64,000 nt of DNA from JAAETI01 sp964195945 (GCA_964195945.1 CAXMRC010000201.1:40548-104547); one strand, 5' to 3'; shown: positions 44,610-53,120, counted from the stretch's first letter. Notes: generated by a model from the sequence alone, not told the origin. Numbers and translations are program-made.

Positions 44610-44774
44610 AGGGCACCTCCATGAGGTGTCAGGCGCCATCGGATCTCGACAGCACACCTATAAGACGTCTTGAGCCCCATAGTTAGTTCCCGACTGACGA
44701 CATATTCTTTGACACGGCACGCCGAACTGGGCGACACTACAATTGCCGCTCGATTAGCCCTGACGACGCTCACG

Positions 44775-45248
44775 GTGGGAGACAAGACCCTGCTCTACTT
44801 CGCTTACAACGCACGGATCTCGCCCGAAAAGATGGCGGAAGCGGCTCCCGACGCCGAGTTTCAATTCATTGCCCATCTCCCGGAATGGGGCCTGGGCTTT
44901 CCAATCTCCGACGAAACGTGGGGCGGCTCGCTCCCTGCCATCACGCCACAGCCGGGCAGCACCGTGTGGGGAGCGGTGTACGAGGTACAGAAGTCTGACT
45001 TGTCGAGCCTCGATGTCGTCGAATCGAAGGAGCAACGTTCCTCTCAGACCATCGAGGCGATGGATCGGTCCGGAAAGCGACACCAGGTGATCGTGCACCT
45101 GCTGGACGGCGCTCCCGCCGCCAACGGCAACGGTCTCGCCAAGCCGTCATCTGACTATCTGCGTCTGATGGTGGCCGGATCTCGGCATTGGAGCCTTCCG
45201 ATCGGGTGGATCGCCGGACTCGAGGAACACCTCGAGAACGGGCCGTGA
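44775..45248 (+). CDS. Gamma-glutamylcyclotransferase-like (AIG2-type) protein
   Basis: 157 residues from GTG 44775. LLYFAYNARISPEKM is the GGCT-like substrate-binding loop variant (family YGSNM), and GSTVWGAVYEVQKSDLSSLDVVESKEQRSS has the catalytic-like Glu position. Such enzymes split gamma-glutamyl peptides; the substrate is not known. The open frame reaches back to 44670, but that part is not conserved and a TTGACA-like promoter element lies within it, so the shorter start is preferred. Its stop overlaps the next GTG. Confidence 0.75.
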   Translation: MGDKTLLYFAYNARISPEKMAEAAPDAEFQFIAHLPEWGLGFPISDETWGGSLPAITPQPGSTVWGAVYEVQKSDLSSLDVVESKEQRSSQTIEAMDRSGKRHQVIVHLLDGAPAANGNGLAKPSSDYLRLMVAGSRHWSLPIGWIAGLEEHLENGP

Positions 45249-45628
45249 GCGGACGATCCCTGCTGCCGAAGATTCACTGGGGAGTCGTGGCAATCGGTGC
45301 CATGGCAGGTCTCGTCGTTGCCCTCCTCGCCTTCATCTTCCTGGGTATTTCCGGGATCGTAGCCCCCGACCGCGGCGAGATATTCCTTCTGTTCATTCAG
45401 TTTCTATCGCTGGTCGTCGCTGGCTATGTGGCAGGCCGATTGTCGGACGCAGCTGAGATCCACGGTGGGCTTGCCGCTTTGCTCAGCGCCTTCGTATCGG
45501 GATTGATCTCCCTGACATCGACACAGGTACCGCTGGCCGGAATCATCACGCTGACCCTCGTGGCGGCCATCCTCGGCTCAGCAGGTGGTGTCCTCGCCCG
45601 TTGGCAACGTGAGACCAACGAACCATAG
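45245..45628 (+). CDS. Small membrane protein, four hydrophobic helices
   Basis: 127 residues; hydrophobic stretches IHWGVVAIGAMAGLVVALLAFIFLG, IFLLFIQFLSLVVAGYVAGRL, IHGGLAALLSAFVSGLISL and AGIITLTLVAAILGSAGGVLA cover most of it. It resembles TIGR04086/YrzE-type proteins of unknown role. The GTG start overlaps the previous stop (GTGA), so the two genes are coupled. No function can be assigned. Confidence 0.7.
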   Translation: MSGRSLLPKIHWGVVAIGAMAGLVVALLAFIFLGISGIVAPDRGEIFLLFIQFLSLVVAGYVAGRLSDAAEIHGGLAALLSAFVSGLISLTSTQVPLAGIITLTLVAAILGSAGGVLARWQRETNEP

Positions 45629-45652
45629 GTTGGCAATCTCTTCCTTTCTCCT

Positions 45653-45668
45653 TGTGAATCCTTTCACA
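45653..45668 (+). promoter_or_regulatory. Perfect CRP/GlxR-type binding site
   Basis: TGTGA (45653-45657), six bases, TCACA (45664-45668): an exact match to the CRP consensus TGTGA-N6-TCACA, also the core of actinobacterial GlxR and Crp sites. It lies 94 bp before the PocR regulator gene heading the sulfur cluster. A GGGACC/GGCCC hairpin follows. Confidence 0.55.
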
Positions 45669-45761
45669 TAAGGGACCTTTGGCCCTAGAGCAGCATGCAT
45701 AAGACCGCATACGCTGCACAGTGTTCACAAGGACGCATCACATTCATCAGAAGGCAACTGC

Positions 45762-46523
45762 GTGTCACTTCTCACGACAAAACAGGTCCAGGAGCTCTTC
45801 CGGGTCGACCGGTCGACCATTTATCGGATGGCAGAAGACGGTCGTCTCCCCGCGGTCAAGGTCGGGAGACAATGGCGGTTCCCCGCGGACCGGGTCGAAA
45901 GCCTGCTCGGCCAACCCAGTGAATCGAGCTCCTCATCGGCAATGACGGCTGAAAACGGGACCGTCCACCTTGACAGCGTGCTCCCCGCCGACACCGCTCA
46001 GGCCATCGCCGACCTGGCTGCCGACCTCTTTGGAGTGATGGCCGTCGTAACCGACATGAAGGGCCGTGCCCTCACAACCGTTTCAAACCCGTGCGGCTAC
46101 TTCACCTCGGTCTTTAACTCGGTCTACACCCCCGATCGGTGTAGCGAGGGATGGCGGCGGCTCGGGGAAGAGATAGATCTGGAACCCAGATTCTTGTCAA
46201 GCCATCTCGGATTTCTTTGCGCCCGTTCGTTTATCCGAACTGGGTCCAACCTCGCCGGCATGCTCATCGTCGGCGGAGTAGCCACCGACACCTGGCCTCC
46301 CCCACCAGAAGAGCTCGAAGCAGTTGCCGCAGAGACCGGCACACCAATTGCACAGATCCATGACCACATCAACGAGGTCTACTGGATCGATACCGCCCAT
46401 CAGGATTGGATCGTTCGCAACCTTTCGCAGTTCAGTGACCTGATCTCGCACCTTGCGGATGGCCATGGCCAGCTTGTACAGAAACTCGAAGCCATCGCCG
46501 CTCTTGCGGACACGGCTTCTTAG
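45762..46523 (+). CDS. Regulator: excisionase-type HTH plus PocR sensor domain
   Basis: 253 residues. Residues 1-48 (LLTTKQVQELFRVDRSTIYRMAEDGRLPAVKVGRQWRFPADRV) are a MerR/excisionase-like helix-turn-helix. Residues ~70-215 are a PocR domain: LFGVMAVVTDMKGRALTTVSNPCGYFTSVFNSVYTPDRCSEGWRRL...ARSFIRTGSNLAGMLIVGGV with conserved cysteines, a PAS-like fold that binds small organics or metals elsewhere. Just 19 bp before the flavoprotein gene, so it probably senses a signal for this sulfur cluster. GTG start with GAAGG upstream. Confidence 0.85.
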   Translation: MSLLTTKQVQELFRVDRSTIYRMAEDGRLPAVKVGRQWRFPADRVESLLGQPSESSSSSAMTAENGTVHLDSVLPADTAQAIADLAADLFGVMAVVTDMKGRALTTVSNPCGYFTSVFNSVYTPDRCSEGWRRLGEEIDLEPRFLSSHLGFLCARSFIRTGSNLAGMLIVGGVATDTWPPPPEELEAVAAETGTPIAQIHDHINEVYWIDTAHQDWIVRNLSQFSDLISHLADGHGQLVQKLEAIAALADTAS

Positions 46524-46542
46524 ACACCAAGGAGAAAACCAC

Positions 46543-47781
46543 GTGAAGAGACTGCTAGTACTTGGAGCAGGAACGGCCGGAACAATGGCCGCCAACAAGC
46601 TCCGCCCCCGTCTCGACGAACGCGAGTGGAAAATCACGCTCGTAGACCAGGATGAGACCCACTACTACCAGCCGGGCTTTTTGTTTCTGCCTTTTGGCAC
46701 CTACAAGCGTGAGGAGCTAGAAAAGCCAAAGCGCCGCTTCATGCCGGCCGGGGTTGACCTGATCATGGGTGAGATCGATCTTGTAGAGCCGACCGAGAAC
46801 CAGGTGAAGCTGGTCGACGGAACCGTGCTCCCCTACGACTATCTGATCATCGCCACCGGCACGCATCCGACCCCGGAAGAGACCCCCGGTCTCGGCGATG
46901 ACGAGTGGCGAAAGTCGGTGTTCGACTTCTACACCATCGATGGCGCTGAAGCTCTCGCAGAGAAGCTTGCAACCTGGGAAGGCGGCAAGCTCGTCCTCAA
47001 CATCATCGAGATGCCGATCAAGTGCCCGGTGGCGCCCCTGGAGTTCATCTTCCTCGCCGACGCGTTCTTCACTGAGCGAGGAATGCGAGATGCAGTAGAG
47101 CTCGAGTATGTCACCCCGCTCCCCGGCGCTTTCACGAAGCCAGTCGCCGCGAAGTACCTAGGCGACATGCTGATCGATCGCAAGATCGCTCTCGAGAGCG
47201 ACTACATGCTCGAACGCGTTGACACCGAGAACAACAAGCTTGTTTCCTACGATGAGCGGGAGATCAGCTATGACCTGCTGGTCACGATCCCCGTCAACAT
47301 GGGTTCCGAATACATCGCGAGGTCAGGTCTGGGCGACGACTTCCGCCATGTGCCGGTGGACAAGCACAACTTTCTATCCACCCAGTACGACAACATCTTC
47401 GCTCTTGGCGATGCCGCGGCGTTGCCAACGTCGAAAGCTGGCTCGGTTGCTCACTTCGGGGTTGATATTTTCACCGAGAATTTCATCGACTACGTCAACG
47501 GACGCCCGATGCGAGAGCAGTTCGATGGCCACGCCAACTGCTTCATCGAGTCCGGCCACGGCAAGGGCATGTTGATCGACTTCAACTATGACACAGAGCC
47601 GCTCCCCGGCAAGTACCCACTCCCGGGTTTGGGCCCGTTCTCACTCCTCCAGGAGACCGAAGCGAACCACTGGGGCAAATTGATGTTCAAGTGGATGTAC
47701 TGGAACGTGATGTTGTCTGGTCGTGCCATGCCGATTCCCGCCCTTATGTCGATGGCCGGCAAGATCCGCGAGGAGGTGTAA
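46543..47781 (+). CDS. SQR-like FAD-dependent sulfide:quinone oxidoreductase family protein
   Basis: 412 residues. N-terminal FAD site LLVLGAGTAGTMAANKL, NAD(P)-like second Rossmann at ~130, and FALGDAAALPTSKAGSVAHFG near the C-terminus. Two cysteines fall where SQR has its redox pair: Cys161 in PIKCPVAPLEF and Cys333 in ANCFIESG. A hydrophobic C-terminal helix may dip in the membrane. SQR oxidises sulfide to polysulfide, reducing quinone; here the adjacent sulfur-carrier genes support it, but other disulfide reductases share the fold. GTG start with AAGGAGA. Confidence 0.82.
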   Translation: MKRLLVLGAGTAGTMAANKLRPRLDEREWKITLVDQDETHYYQPGFLFLPFGTYKREELEKPKRRFMPAGVDLIMGEIDLVEPTENQVKLVDGTVLPYDYLIIATGTHPTPEETPGLGDDEWRKSVFDFYTIDGAEALAEKLATWEGGKLVLNIIEMPIKCPVAPLEFIFLADAFFTERGMRDAVELEYVTPLPGAFTKPVAAKYLGDMLIDRKIALESDYMLERVDTENNKLVSYDEREISYDLLVTIPVNMGSEYIARSGLGDDFRHVPVDKHNFLSTQYDNIFALGDAAALPTSKAGSVAHFGVDIFTENFIDYVNGRPMREQFDGHANCFIESGHGKGMLIDFNYDTEPLPGKYPLPGLGPFSLLQETEANHWGKLMFKWMYWNVMLSGRAMPIPALMSMAGKIREEV

Positions 47782-48542
47782 TGACCACCGCAGCTCCGGC
47801 CCGCGCTGAGGACCTTGAAGCCAAGATCGATGCTCTGACCGCACAGGTTGCGTACCTTGCGGAAGAGGCTCGTCAGGCAAGTCTGCGTCGCGACATGTGG
47901 ACTGAGCTCCAGCAAGACGGTATGCCCATCGCTGGTGACATCCTTGAAGTCGTGAGCCGGGAACTCGACGAACTGAGTGCCGACGTGGAGATAGCGGATT
48001 TTGCCAATCTCCTCCGGCGTCTGGTCCGCGTCGCTCCGGTCCTTGAGAAAGGCCTCACCTATCTCGAGATGTTCTCCGAGCTCTTCACCGACATGATGCC
48101 GTTGACTGAACACGCGATGGATGTCGCCACGGACCGTCTCGTCAGCCTTGATCAGAAGGGCTACTTCAACTTTGCCAAGGGTGGCCTCCATGTGGTCGAT
48201 CGGGTCATCACGTCGTTCAGCGAAGAAGACGTCGAAGCCCTAGGCGACAACGTTGTGTTGATCCTTGAGACAGTCAAGGAGATGACCCAGCCAGAGATCA
48301 TGGCGGTGCTGTATCGAATGATCGAGGCAGTGCAACGCCAGCAGCGCCATATCGAAGAGGAACCGGCAGAGCCGCCAAGTCTCTTCAAACTGGCCAAGCA
48401 GATGAGGGATCCCGAAATCCGCAAGGGTCTCGGAAGAGCTCTCAACACACTGCGAGCGGTGTCCGAGGTTGAGACCGGGCCACCCCGCAAGTTCGTAGTC
48501 ACCCACGAAGAAACAACAGACCAAGAAGCAGGAGAAAAGTAA
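47781..48542 (+). CDS. DUF1641 protein
   Basis: 253 residues, helical, opening with a coiled coil (EDLEAKIDALTAQVAYLAEEARQASLR). Mid-part FEVVSRELDELSADVEIADFANLLRRLVRVAPVLEKGL and C-terminal FKLAKQMRDPEIRKGLGRALNTLRAV match DUF1641, which accompanies SQR-like flavoproteins and formate dehydrogenase-related genes in many genomes but has no known function. The ATG overlaps the previous stop (TAATG). Probably cytoplasmic, with a structural or carrier-docking role (inference). Confidence 0.85.
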   Translation: MTTAAPARAEDLEAKIDALTAQVAYLAEEARQASLRRDMWTELQQDGMPIAGDILEVVSRELDELSADVEIADFANLLRRLVRVAPVLEKGLTYLEMFSELFTDMMPLTEHAMDVATDRLVSLDQKGYFNFAKGGLHVVDRVITSFSEEDVEALGDNVVLILETVKEMTQPEIMAVLYRMIEAVQRQQRHIEEEPAEPPSLFKLAKQMRDPEIRKGLGRALNTLRAVSEVETGPPRKFVVTHEETTDQEAGEK

Positions 48543-48857
48543 ATGGCAACCACAACACTTGCCGGAGCCGAAGTCACCGTTGACGAAGAAGGCTTCATGA
48601 CCGAATACGACGAGTGGAACGAAGACATCGCTGCTGCGCTCGCAGCCAACATCGGAATCGAGCTGGGCGAAGGCCATTGGCAGGTCATCAAGTTCCTCCG
48701 CGAAGACTACAAAGAGCAGGGCGAGACTCCGATGTTGCGCCGTGTCTCCAACGTAGGCGGCGTCTCCACAAAGGAGCTGTTCCAGCTCTTCCCGAAGAAG
48801 CCGGCCAAGAAGATGTCCTATGTAGCAGGCGTGCCCAAGCCGCACGGTTGCGTCTGA
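48543..48857 (+). CDS. TusE/DsrC-like sulfur carrier
   Basis: 104 residues with the DsrC fold: DEEGFMTEYDEWNEDIAAALAANIGIELGEGHWQVIKFLREDYKEQGETPMLRRV, and a C-terminal arm KMSYVAGVPKPHGCV in which Cys103 is the penultimate conserved Cys A. The second cysteine of true DsrC (Cys B, about ten residues earlier) is absent, as in TusE, so it should carry persulfide rather than make the intramolecular trisulfide of sulfite reductase. It accepts sulfur from the DsrE2-like partner. Start directly follows the DUF1641 stop. Confidence 0.88.
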   Translation: MATTTLAGAEVTVDEEGFMTEYDEWNEDIAAALAANIGIELGEGHWQVIKFLREDYKEQGETPMLRRVSNVGGVSTKELFQLFPKKPAKKMSYVAGVPKPHGCV

Positions 48858-48888
48858 GTACCGCCGAAATAGCACAGGAGCACAAAAT

Positions 48889-49422
48889 ATGACAACCGCT
48901 CAAGAAGCACCGTCATTGGTACCGAACTTTGGTGACGAGGAAACCGATCGCAAGATCTGCTTCATCGCATCCAAGGGAACCCTGGATATGGTCTATCCAT
49001 CACTGGTGATGGCAAACGCCGCACTTGGAGAAGGAGTAGAGACACACATCTTCTTCACCTTCTGGGGAATGGATATCATCACCAAGAAGCACATGGAGAA
49101 CCTCCAGTTCACCTGGATGGGGAATACCGCTATGCATCCTCCCGGCAAGAGGCTGCACATGCCACAGGGTGCTGCAGGGCTTCCCGGCATGACCAAGATG
49201 GCAACCAAGATGATGAAGAAGCAGATTGCAGATCTCGATGTCCCCGAGGTCCCTGAATTCGTGCAGATGATCGCTGACGCGGGTGGACATCTGTGGGCAT
49301 GCAAGATGTCTGTGGACATGATGGAACTCACTGAAGAGGATCTCCTCGACGACGTTGAGGGCATCATCTCCGCCACCGATTTCATCGAACTATCCGATGG
49401 CGCCCAGGTAATCTTCACCTAA
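48889..49422 (+). CDS. DsrE2-like (DsrE/DsrF/DrsH family) sulfurtransferase
   Basis: 177 residues: KICFIASKGTLDMVYPSLVMANAALGEGVETHIFFTFWGMDIITKKHMENLQ is the DsrE2 nucleotide-fold start; conserved active Cys138 in GHLWACKMSVDMM. A middle stretch rich in Met and Lys (MTKMATKMMKKQIADL) is typical. DsrE2 proteins hold persulfide and swap it with TusA or TusE-type partners. Mobility of sulfane sulfur between the SQR-like enzyme, TusE and this protein is the likely scheme. A terminator follows 20 bp downstream. Confidence 0.88.
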   Translation: MTTAQEAPSLVPNFGDEETDRKICFIASKGTLDMVYPSLVMANAALGEGVETHIFFTFWGMDIITKKHMENLQFTWMGNTAMHPPGKRLHMPQGAAGLPGMTKMATKMMKKQIADLDVPEVPEFVQMIADAGGHLWACKMSVDMMELTEEDLLDDVEGIISATDFIELSDGAQVIFT

Positions 49423-49442
49423 CGGCCCAACTACGCCAGACT

Positions 49443-49473
49443 GGACGGGGTCCGAATAGGGCCCCGTCCTTTT
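49443..49473 (+). terminator. Intrinsic terminator of the sulfur cluster
   Basis: GGACGGGG-T-CC pairs with GG-G-CCCCGTCC (one G-T wobble) around a GAATA loop, followed by TTTT. It separates DsrE2 from the DUF302 gene, which still lies just 23 bp on. Confidence 0.85.
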
Positions 49474-49495
49474 GCGAGCGAGACAGGAGTTCACC

Positions 49496-49888
49496 ATGGC
49501 CGACTACGTGTTTTCGACAACGACACCCGGGCCGATTGAAGAGGCCAGGGAGCGGGTGATTGCCGCTCTGGCCACAGAGGGCTTTGGAGTGCTCACCGAG
49601 ATAGACGTCACCGCTGTCATGAAGACCAAACTCGGCGAGGACCTCCCTCCGTACCGAATCCTTGGGGCCTGCAATCCGTCGCTGTCGCTACGAGCGATCA
49701 CGGCAGAGGCGACGATCGGTGCCCTTCTACCCTGCAATGTCGTATTGCGCGAGGACGCTGGCCAGGTCGTGATTGACTTCATGGACCCGAATGCCGTCCT
49801 AGATCTCGCTGCAACTGACGCCGTCAGGACCGTTGCCACTGAGGCACGTGCCAGCCTTGATCGAGTCAGGGTCTTGCTCGACGCATGA
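49496..49888 (+). CDS. DUF302 protein
   Basis: 130 residues from ATG 49496 (ribosome site ACAGGAG). DUF302 fold: EEARERVIAALATEGFGVLTEIDVTAVMKTKLGEDLPPYRILGACNPSLSLRAITAEATIGALLPCNVVLRE. Such proteins are often linked to sulfur or copper handling and to TusA; the biochemical role is unknown. It comes after a terminator, so it may be expressed by readthrough or from its own promoter. Confidence 0.88.
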   Translation: MADYVFSTTTPGPIEEARERVIAALATEGFGVLTEIDVTAVMKTKLGEDLPPYRILGACNPSLSLRAITAEATIGALLPCNVVLREDAGQVVIDFMDPNAVLDLAATDAVRTVATEARASLDRVRVLLDA

Positions 49889-49912
49889 CACGCAAGCTAC
49901 AGCCAGTAGTCT
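49885..49912 (+). promoter_or_regulatory. Probable promoter of rnpB
   Basis: ATGACA (49885-49890) overlapping the DUF302 stop and TAGTCT (49907-49912) with a 16-bp spacer; the predicted start near 49919 coincides with the 5' end of RNase P RNA. Confidence 0.5.
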
Positions 49913-49918
49913 TGGTTC

Positions 49919-50331
49919 TGAGTTTGGGGGACGGCCGCGTCCGGAGCAATCCGGCCGAGGAAAGTCCGGACTCCACAGGGCATGGTGCTGGGTAACACCC
50001 AGGCGGGGCAACCCGATGGATAGTGCAACAGAAAGCAAACCGCCTGGCCGCGGGTCCTTCGGATCCGTTGGCGGAACCTTCGGTTCCTCGGCGGGCCTAA
50101 CGGCAAGCCGACAGGTAAGGGTGAAACGGTGGTGTAAGAGACCACCAGCGTTCCGGGTGACCGGGGCGGCTAGGTAAACCCCTCCAGGAGCAAGGCCAAG
50201 TAGGGAGAGAGCTGCCCGCTCATTAATCCCAGGTAGGCCGCACGAGCCCGGTCAGCAATGTCGGGCCCAGATAGATGGTCGTCGCCGACCTGTCAGGTCG
50301 ATTACAGAATCCGGCTTATACCCATACTCGC
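49919..50331 (+). ncRNA. rnpB: RNase P RNA (class A)
   Basis: About 410 nt. The core is plain: GAGGAAAGTCCGGACTCCACAGGGCA (the CR-I block), AGTGCAACAGAAAGCAAACCGCC, the CR-IV/V block GGTAAGGGTGAAACGGTGGTGTAAGAGACCACCAG and the 3' AGATAGATGGTC...TACAGAATCCGGCTTATACCC, where CCGGCTTAT is a near-universal end. P1 pairs GAGTTTGGG (49920-49928) with CCCATACTC (50321-50329) with one mismatch. The catalytic RNA of tRNA 5' processing. A perfect hairpin follows directly. Confidence 0.97.
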
Positions 50332-50332
50332 G

Positions 50333-50364
50333 GTAAGGGAGCCCCCATTCGGGGGCTCCCTTAC
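50333..50364 (+). terminator. Terminator hairpin of rnpB
   Basis: A perfect 14-bp stem GTAAGGGAGCCCCC / GGGGGCTCCCTTAC with loop ATTC. It lies between rnpB and the convergent regulator gene and may stop transcription from both sides, although the T-run is short. Confidence 0.75.
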
Positions 50365-50398
50365 ATATCTCCGCCCGCTACAGCTACAAAAACTCTGA

Positions 50399-51235
50399 CT
50401 ACTCGTCTCCCCAGCCGCTCACGACCGCATAAGCACCAGACGAGGCAGTTCCCTCATCGGAATGGTGCTGGAACATAGCCAAAAACGCAGCGCGCGGATT
50501 ATGGCCATTGGAGAGAGGCTCGAGGGTGATACCGACCCGGAATTCGGAGCCAGAAGGATGAACAATACGAACGATGACCTCCTTGAGGTCTTCATCCTCC
50601 TTCTCGATGGCTGCCCGCCACCGATCCATGTCGGCGGGGTGGCATATGGAGACTATCGGAACACCGATCACCTCAACGAGCGGAAGACCAAGCATGTCTG
50701 CGGCATCGTCCTCGGCGAAGATCACGGCGCCGCTGTCGTCAAGAATTGCAACAGCTGTCGGACCTTCTGCGGTGTCGCGGGCATCGACCGGAAGAGGCGG
50801 AGTCGATTGTCCCGGATTTACGCGATTCTCTGCGTGATGCCGCTGAATCGCCAGTTGCACAGAGCGGGCCAGCGCATCGGCGGTCACAGTGCCTTTGACC
50901 AGATAGTCTTGGGCGCCGCGCCGGACGGCACGCATAGCCAGATGGTCGTCTTTGTGGGCGCTCAACACCACGATCGGGACGTGCGGAGCGTTCAGCAGGA
51001 ACGCTTCGACTGCCTCAAGACCGTCAGCGTCGGGAAGAACGAGGTCTAGCAGCACGCAATCGGGAGCGGATTCGGCGACGGCCTCGAGTGCAGATTCCAG
51101 CCGTTTCACATGGCGAACCGGGGCTTCATCACCCCATGCCTCGTTGAGCATTGTCAGTACGAGGCGAGCGTGAAGGGTGTTGTCTTCAACCACCAAAAGA
51201 TCTGGCGGACCGCCGCTCGTCTGTTCTTGTTCCAT
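50399..51235 (-). CDS. Response regulator with REC and PAS domains
   Basis: 278 residues from ATG 51235. Residues ~12-135 are a receiver: DLLVVEDNTLHARLVLTML, phospho-Asp in CVLLDLVLPDADG, Thr/Ser-type VVLSAHKDD, and Lys in YLVKGTV. Residues ~165-260 are a PAS domain (VAILDDSGAVIFAEDDAADMLGLPLVEVIGVPIVSICHPAD). There is no DNA-binding or enzymatic output domain, so it likely signals by protein contact. No kinase gene is adjacent. GGAGGG precedes the start; the frame extends 33 codons upstream without conservation. Confidence 0.88.
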   Translation of the reverse strand: MEQEQTSGGPPDLLVVEDNTLHARLVLTMLNEAWGDEAPVRHVKRLESALEAVAESAPDCVLLDLVLPDADGLEAVEAFLLNAPHVPIVVLSAHKDDHLAMRAVRRGAQDYLVKGTVTADALARSVQLAIQRHHAENRVNPGQSTPPLPVDARDTAEGPTAVAILDDSGAVIFAEDDAADMLGLPLVEVIGVPIVSICHPADMDRWRAAIEKEDEDLKEVIVRIVHPSGSEFRVGITLEPLSNGHNPRAAFLAMFQHHSDEGTASSGAYAVVSGWGDE

Positions 51236-51410
51236 CGAAGGGCCCTCCGGGGGTTTTGCGCCTTCCAAAGAGTCGGTCGATTGACCGCAATCCTTGAGCG
51301 TTAGTAACTGTAGGTGATAGGGATCCGGCCACAAACCGTACCGCTGTGAGCAAAGACGCCTTCAAGTACCCTTGACGCAAGCGCTCGCCCTCCAAAACGA
51401 AAGGAACGAC

Positions 51411-52394
51411 GTGACCCAATTCGCCTACTTCTGTGGACACGAGCAGTGGCAGCCAGAGGTCCTCGTCGCACACGCAATCCTCGCAGAAAGGGCTGGATTC
51501 GATTTCCTCGTGGTCTCCGAGCATTTCCATCCCTGGGTCGACGACACATCCGCCTCCGGGTACGCATTTTCGACAATCGGCGCGATGGCCCAGGCCACCG
51601 AACGCGTTGAGATCTCGACGGGTGTCACTACCCCCCTCTTTCGATACCACCCTGCGGTGGTTGCCCAAGCTGCTGCGACCCTCGATCGGCTGTCGGGGGG
51701 ACGCTTCCACCTTGGTGTTGGTACAGGCGAGAACTTGAACGAAGGGCCGCTCGGCTATCCGTTCCCGAAGTATGCGGAGCGTGCGGCTCGAATGGCGGAG
51801 GCACTGCAAATCATGCGCCGCCTCCTCGACGGAGAGAAGCTCGATTTCGACGGTGAGTACTACACCACCGACCGCGCCAAGCTATACAGCCCACCGATTG
51901 GTCGGGTCCCCGTGTGGCTAGCAGCCGGTGGGCCCAAGTCGGCTGCGTTGGCTGCGCGTCTCGCAGACGGCATCATTACCAGTGTCAAGCAGCCCGAGGT
52001 CACGATGGAGCGGGTCGTCGATCCCGCCGGGGTTGCCGCACAAAAGGCTGGTCGCAAGACATTGCCCATCATGGCATCACGATGGTCGGTGCATGCTGAA
52101 ACCCAGGCACAGGCTTGGGAAGCGCTGTCGGCATGGCGGGGGCTGCGGGCACCTGGGCGGCTCGAGGCTGTGGACCCTGCGGTATTGCGAGAACGCGCCG
52201 ACTCAATGGATCGCGACGAGATTCTCGCCATGTACTCGATAGTGGCTAGTCCCACGGACTATGTGAACGTGTATTCGCCTCTGATCACCGAATTGAACGC
52301 GGATGTCGTGACTATTCAGACAACATCGCTTGACCAGGAGGCGACGATCAGAATGCTCGGTGATGAAGTCCTACCGGCGCTCCGGGAGCTTTGA
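51411..52394 (+). CDS. F420-dependent LLM-class oxidoreductase (TIGR03557-like)
   Basis: 327 residues from GTG 51411, AAAGGAAC upstream. Barrel motifs FAYFCGHEQWQPEVLVAHAILAERAGFDFLVVSEHFHPW, MAQATERVEISTGVTTPLFRYHPAVVAQAAATLDRLSGGRFHLGVGTGENLNE and VWLAAGGPKSAALAARLADG match the glucose-6-phosphate dehydrogenase (F420)-like subfamily of LLM proteins; QWQPEVL and GTGENLNE are specific to it. Uses F420; substrate not determined. A second family member after the one at the left edge. Confidence 0.88.
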   Translation: MTQFAYFCGHEQWQPEVLVAHAILAERAGFDFLVVSEHFHPWVDDTSASGYAFSTIGAMAQATERVEISTGVTTPLFRYHPAVVAQAAATLDRLSGGRFHLGVGTGENLNEGPLGYPFPKYAERAARMAEALQIMRRLLDGEKLDFDGEYYTTDRAKLYSPPIGRVPVWLAAGGPKSAALAARLADGIITSVKQPEVTMERVVDPAGVAAQKAGRKTLPIMASRWSVHAETQAQAWEALSAWRGLRAPGRLEAVDPAVLRERADSMDRDEILAMYSIVASPTDYVNVYSPLITELNADVVTIQTTSLDQEATIRMLGDEVLPALREL

Positions 52395-52397
52395 CCG

Positions 52398-53045
52398 CTA
52401 CTCCTCGGATAGCTGCCGCAAATACTCGGTTCCAAAGATCAAGTCAGAGTTCGCTTGGTCAAGTATGACAGCTACGTCGAGGGCAGGGACTATTGCGGCC
52501 CGATAGGCGTCAGCGATGGCTACCGCGTTCTCTCCGCTCAGAGCGCTCAGCAGATAGTCCCCGAGCGGGCCGACAAGTGCTGGTCCCACCGTGGCTGTCA
52601 GGTCTACGCGCCATCCCGCGTCGGTCTGGCGCACGATTACGCGTCCCATCGTTTCATTTAGCGACACACCGACAGCGACATGGCTTGGCATGCCATCGAT
52701 CTGAGATTCGTCGACAACCACGAGGCTCTCCAATGAGCCTCCCCTGATCGCCGCAAAGTCGTCTCGGAACGTCGTCCAGTAACCGGTGGCAAGGTCGCCC
52801 TCGAAGCCCCCGTTCAATAGACCGACCAGTTCGTCTGAGCTCACGCTGTTCTCGACGCCAGCCAGCACCGCCAGACCGATGGGCTCGACCAGATCCGCCA
52901 AAGCGTCAACATCGACCGCAACGACAGCCTCAAGCCACTGTGTCACCACAACTGTCGGGGTGACACCGGGTGTCGATTCGACCGGTGTATTGGCTTCGCC
53001 GGAACACGCAGCCGTTAAGAGAGCGAGCACAACAAGGATTCTCAC
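52398..53045 (-). CDS. Hypothetical lipoprotein
   Basis: 215 residues. Signal MRILVVLALLTAAC with lipobox TAAC, then a domain that starts TVVVTQWLEAVVAVDVDALADLVEPIGLAVLAGVEN, and has YWTTFRDDFAAIRGGSLESLVVVDESQ, resembling small secreted SnoaL/cystatin-like folds in alpha-plus-beta pattern, though not recognisable as a named family. Convergent with the F420 oxidoreductase gene, three bases apart. Confidence 0.75.
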   Translation of the reverse strand: MRILVVLALLTAACSGEANTPVESTPGVTPTVVVTQWLEAVVAVDVDALADLVEPIGLAVLAGVENSVSSDELVGLLNGGFEGDLATGYWTTFRDDFAAIRGGSLESLVVVDESQIDGMPSHVAVGVSLNETMGRVIVRQTDAGWRVDLTATVGPALVGPLGDYLLSALSGENAVAIADAYRAAIVPALDVAVILDQANSDLIFGTEYLRQLSEE

Positions 53046-53120
53046 GTCTGCAGGCTAAACGCTCGATGACGCGGGAAGCGCGGAACGCTGCGTAGTCGCG
53101 GCGGCATCTACACTCGCGTC

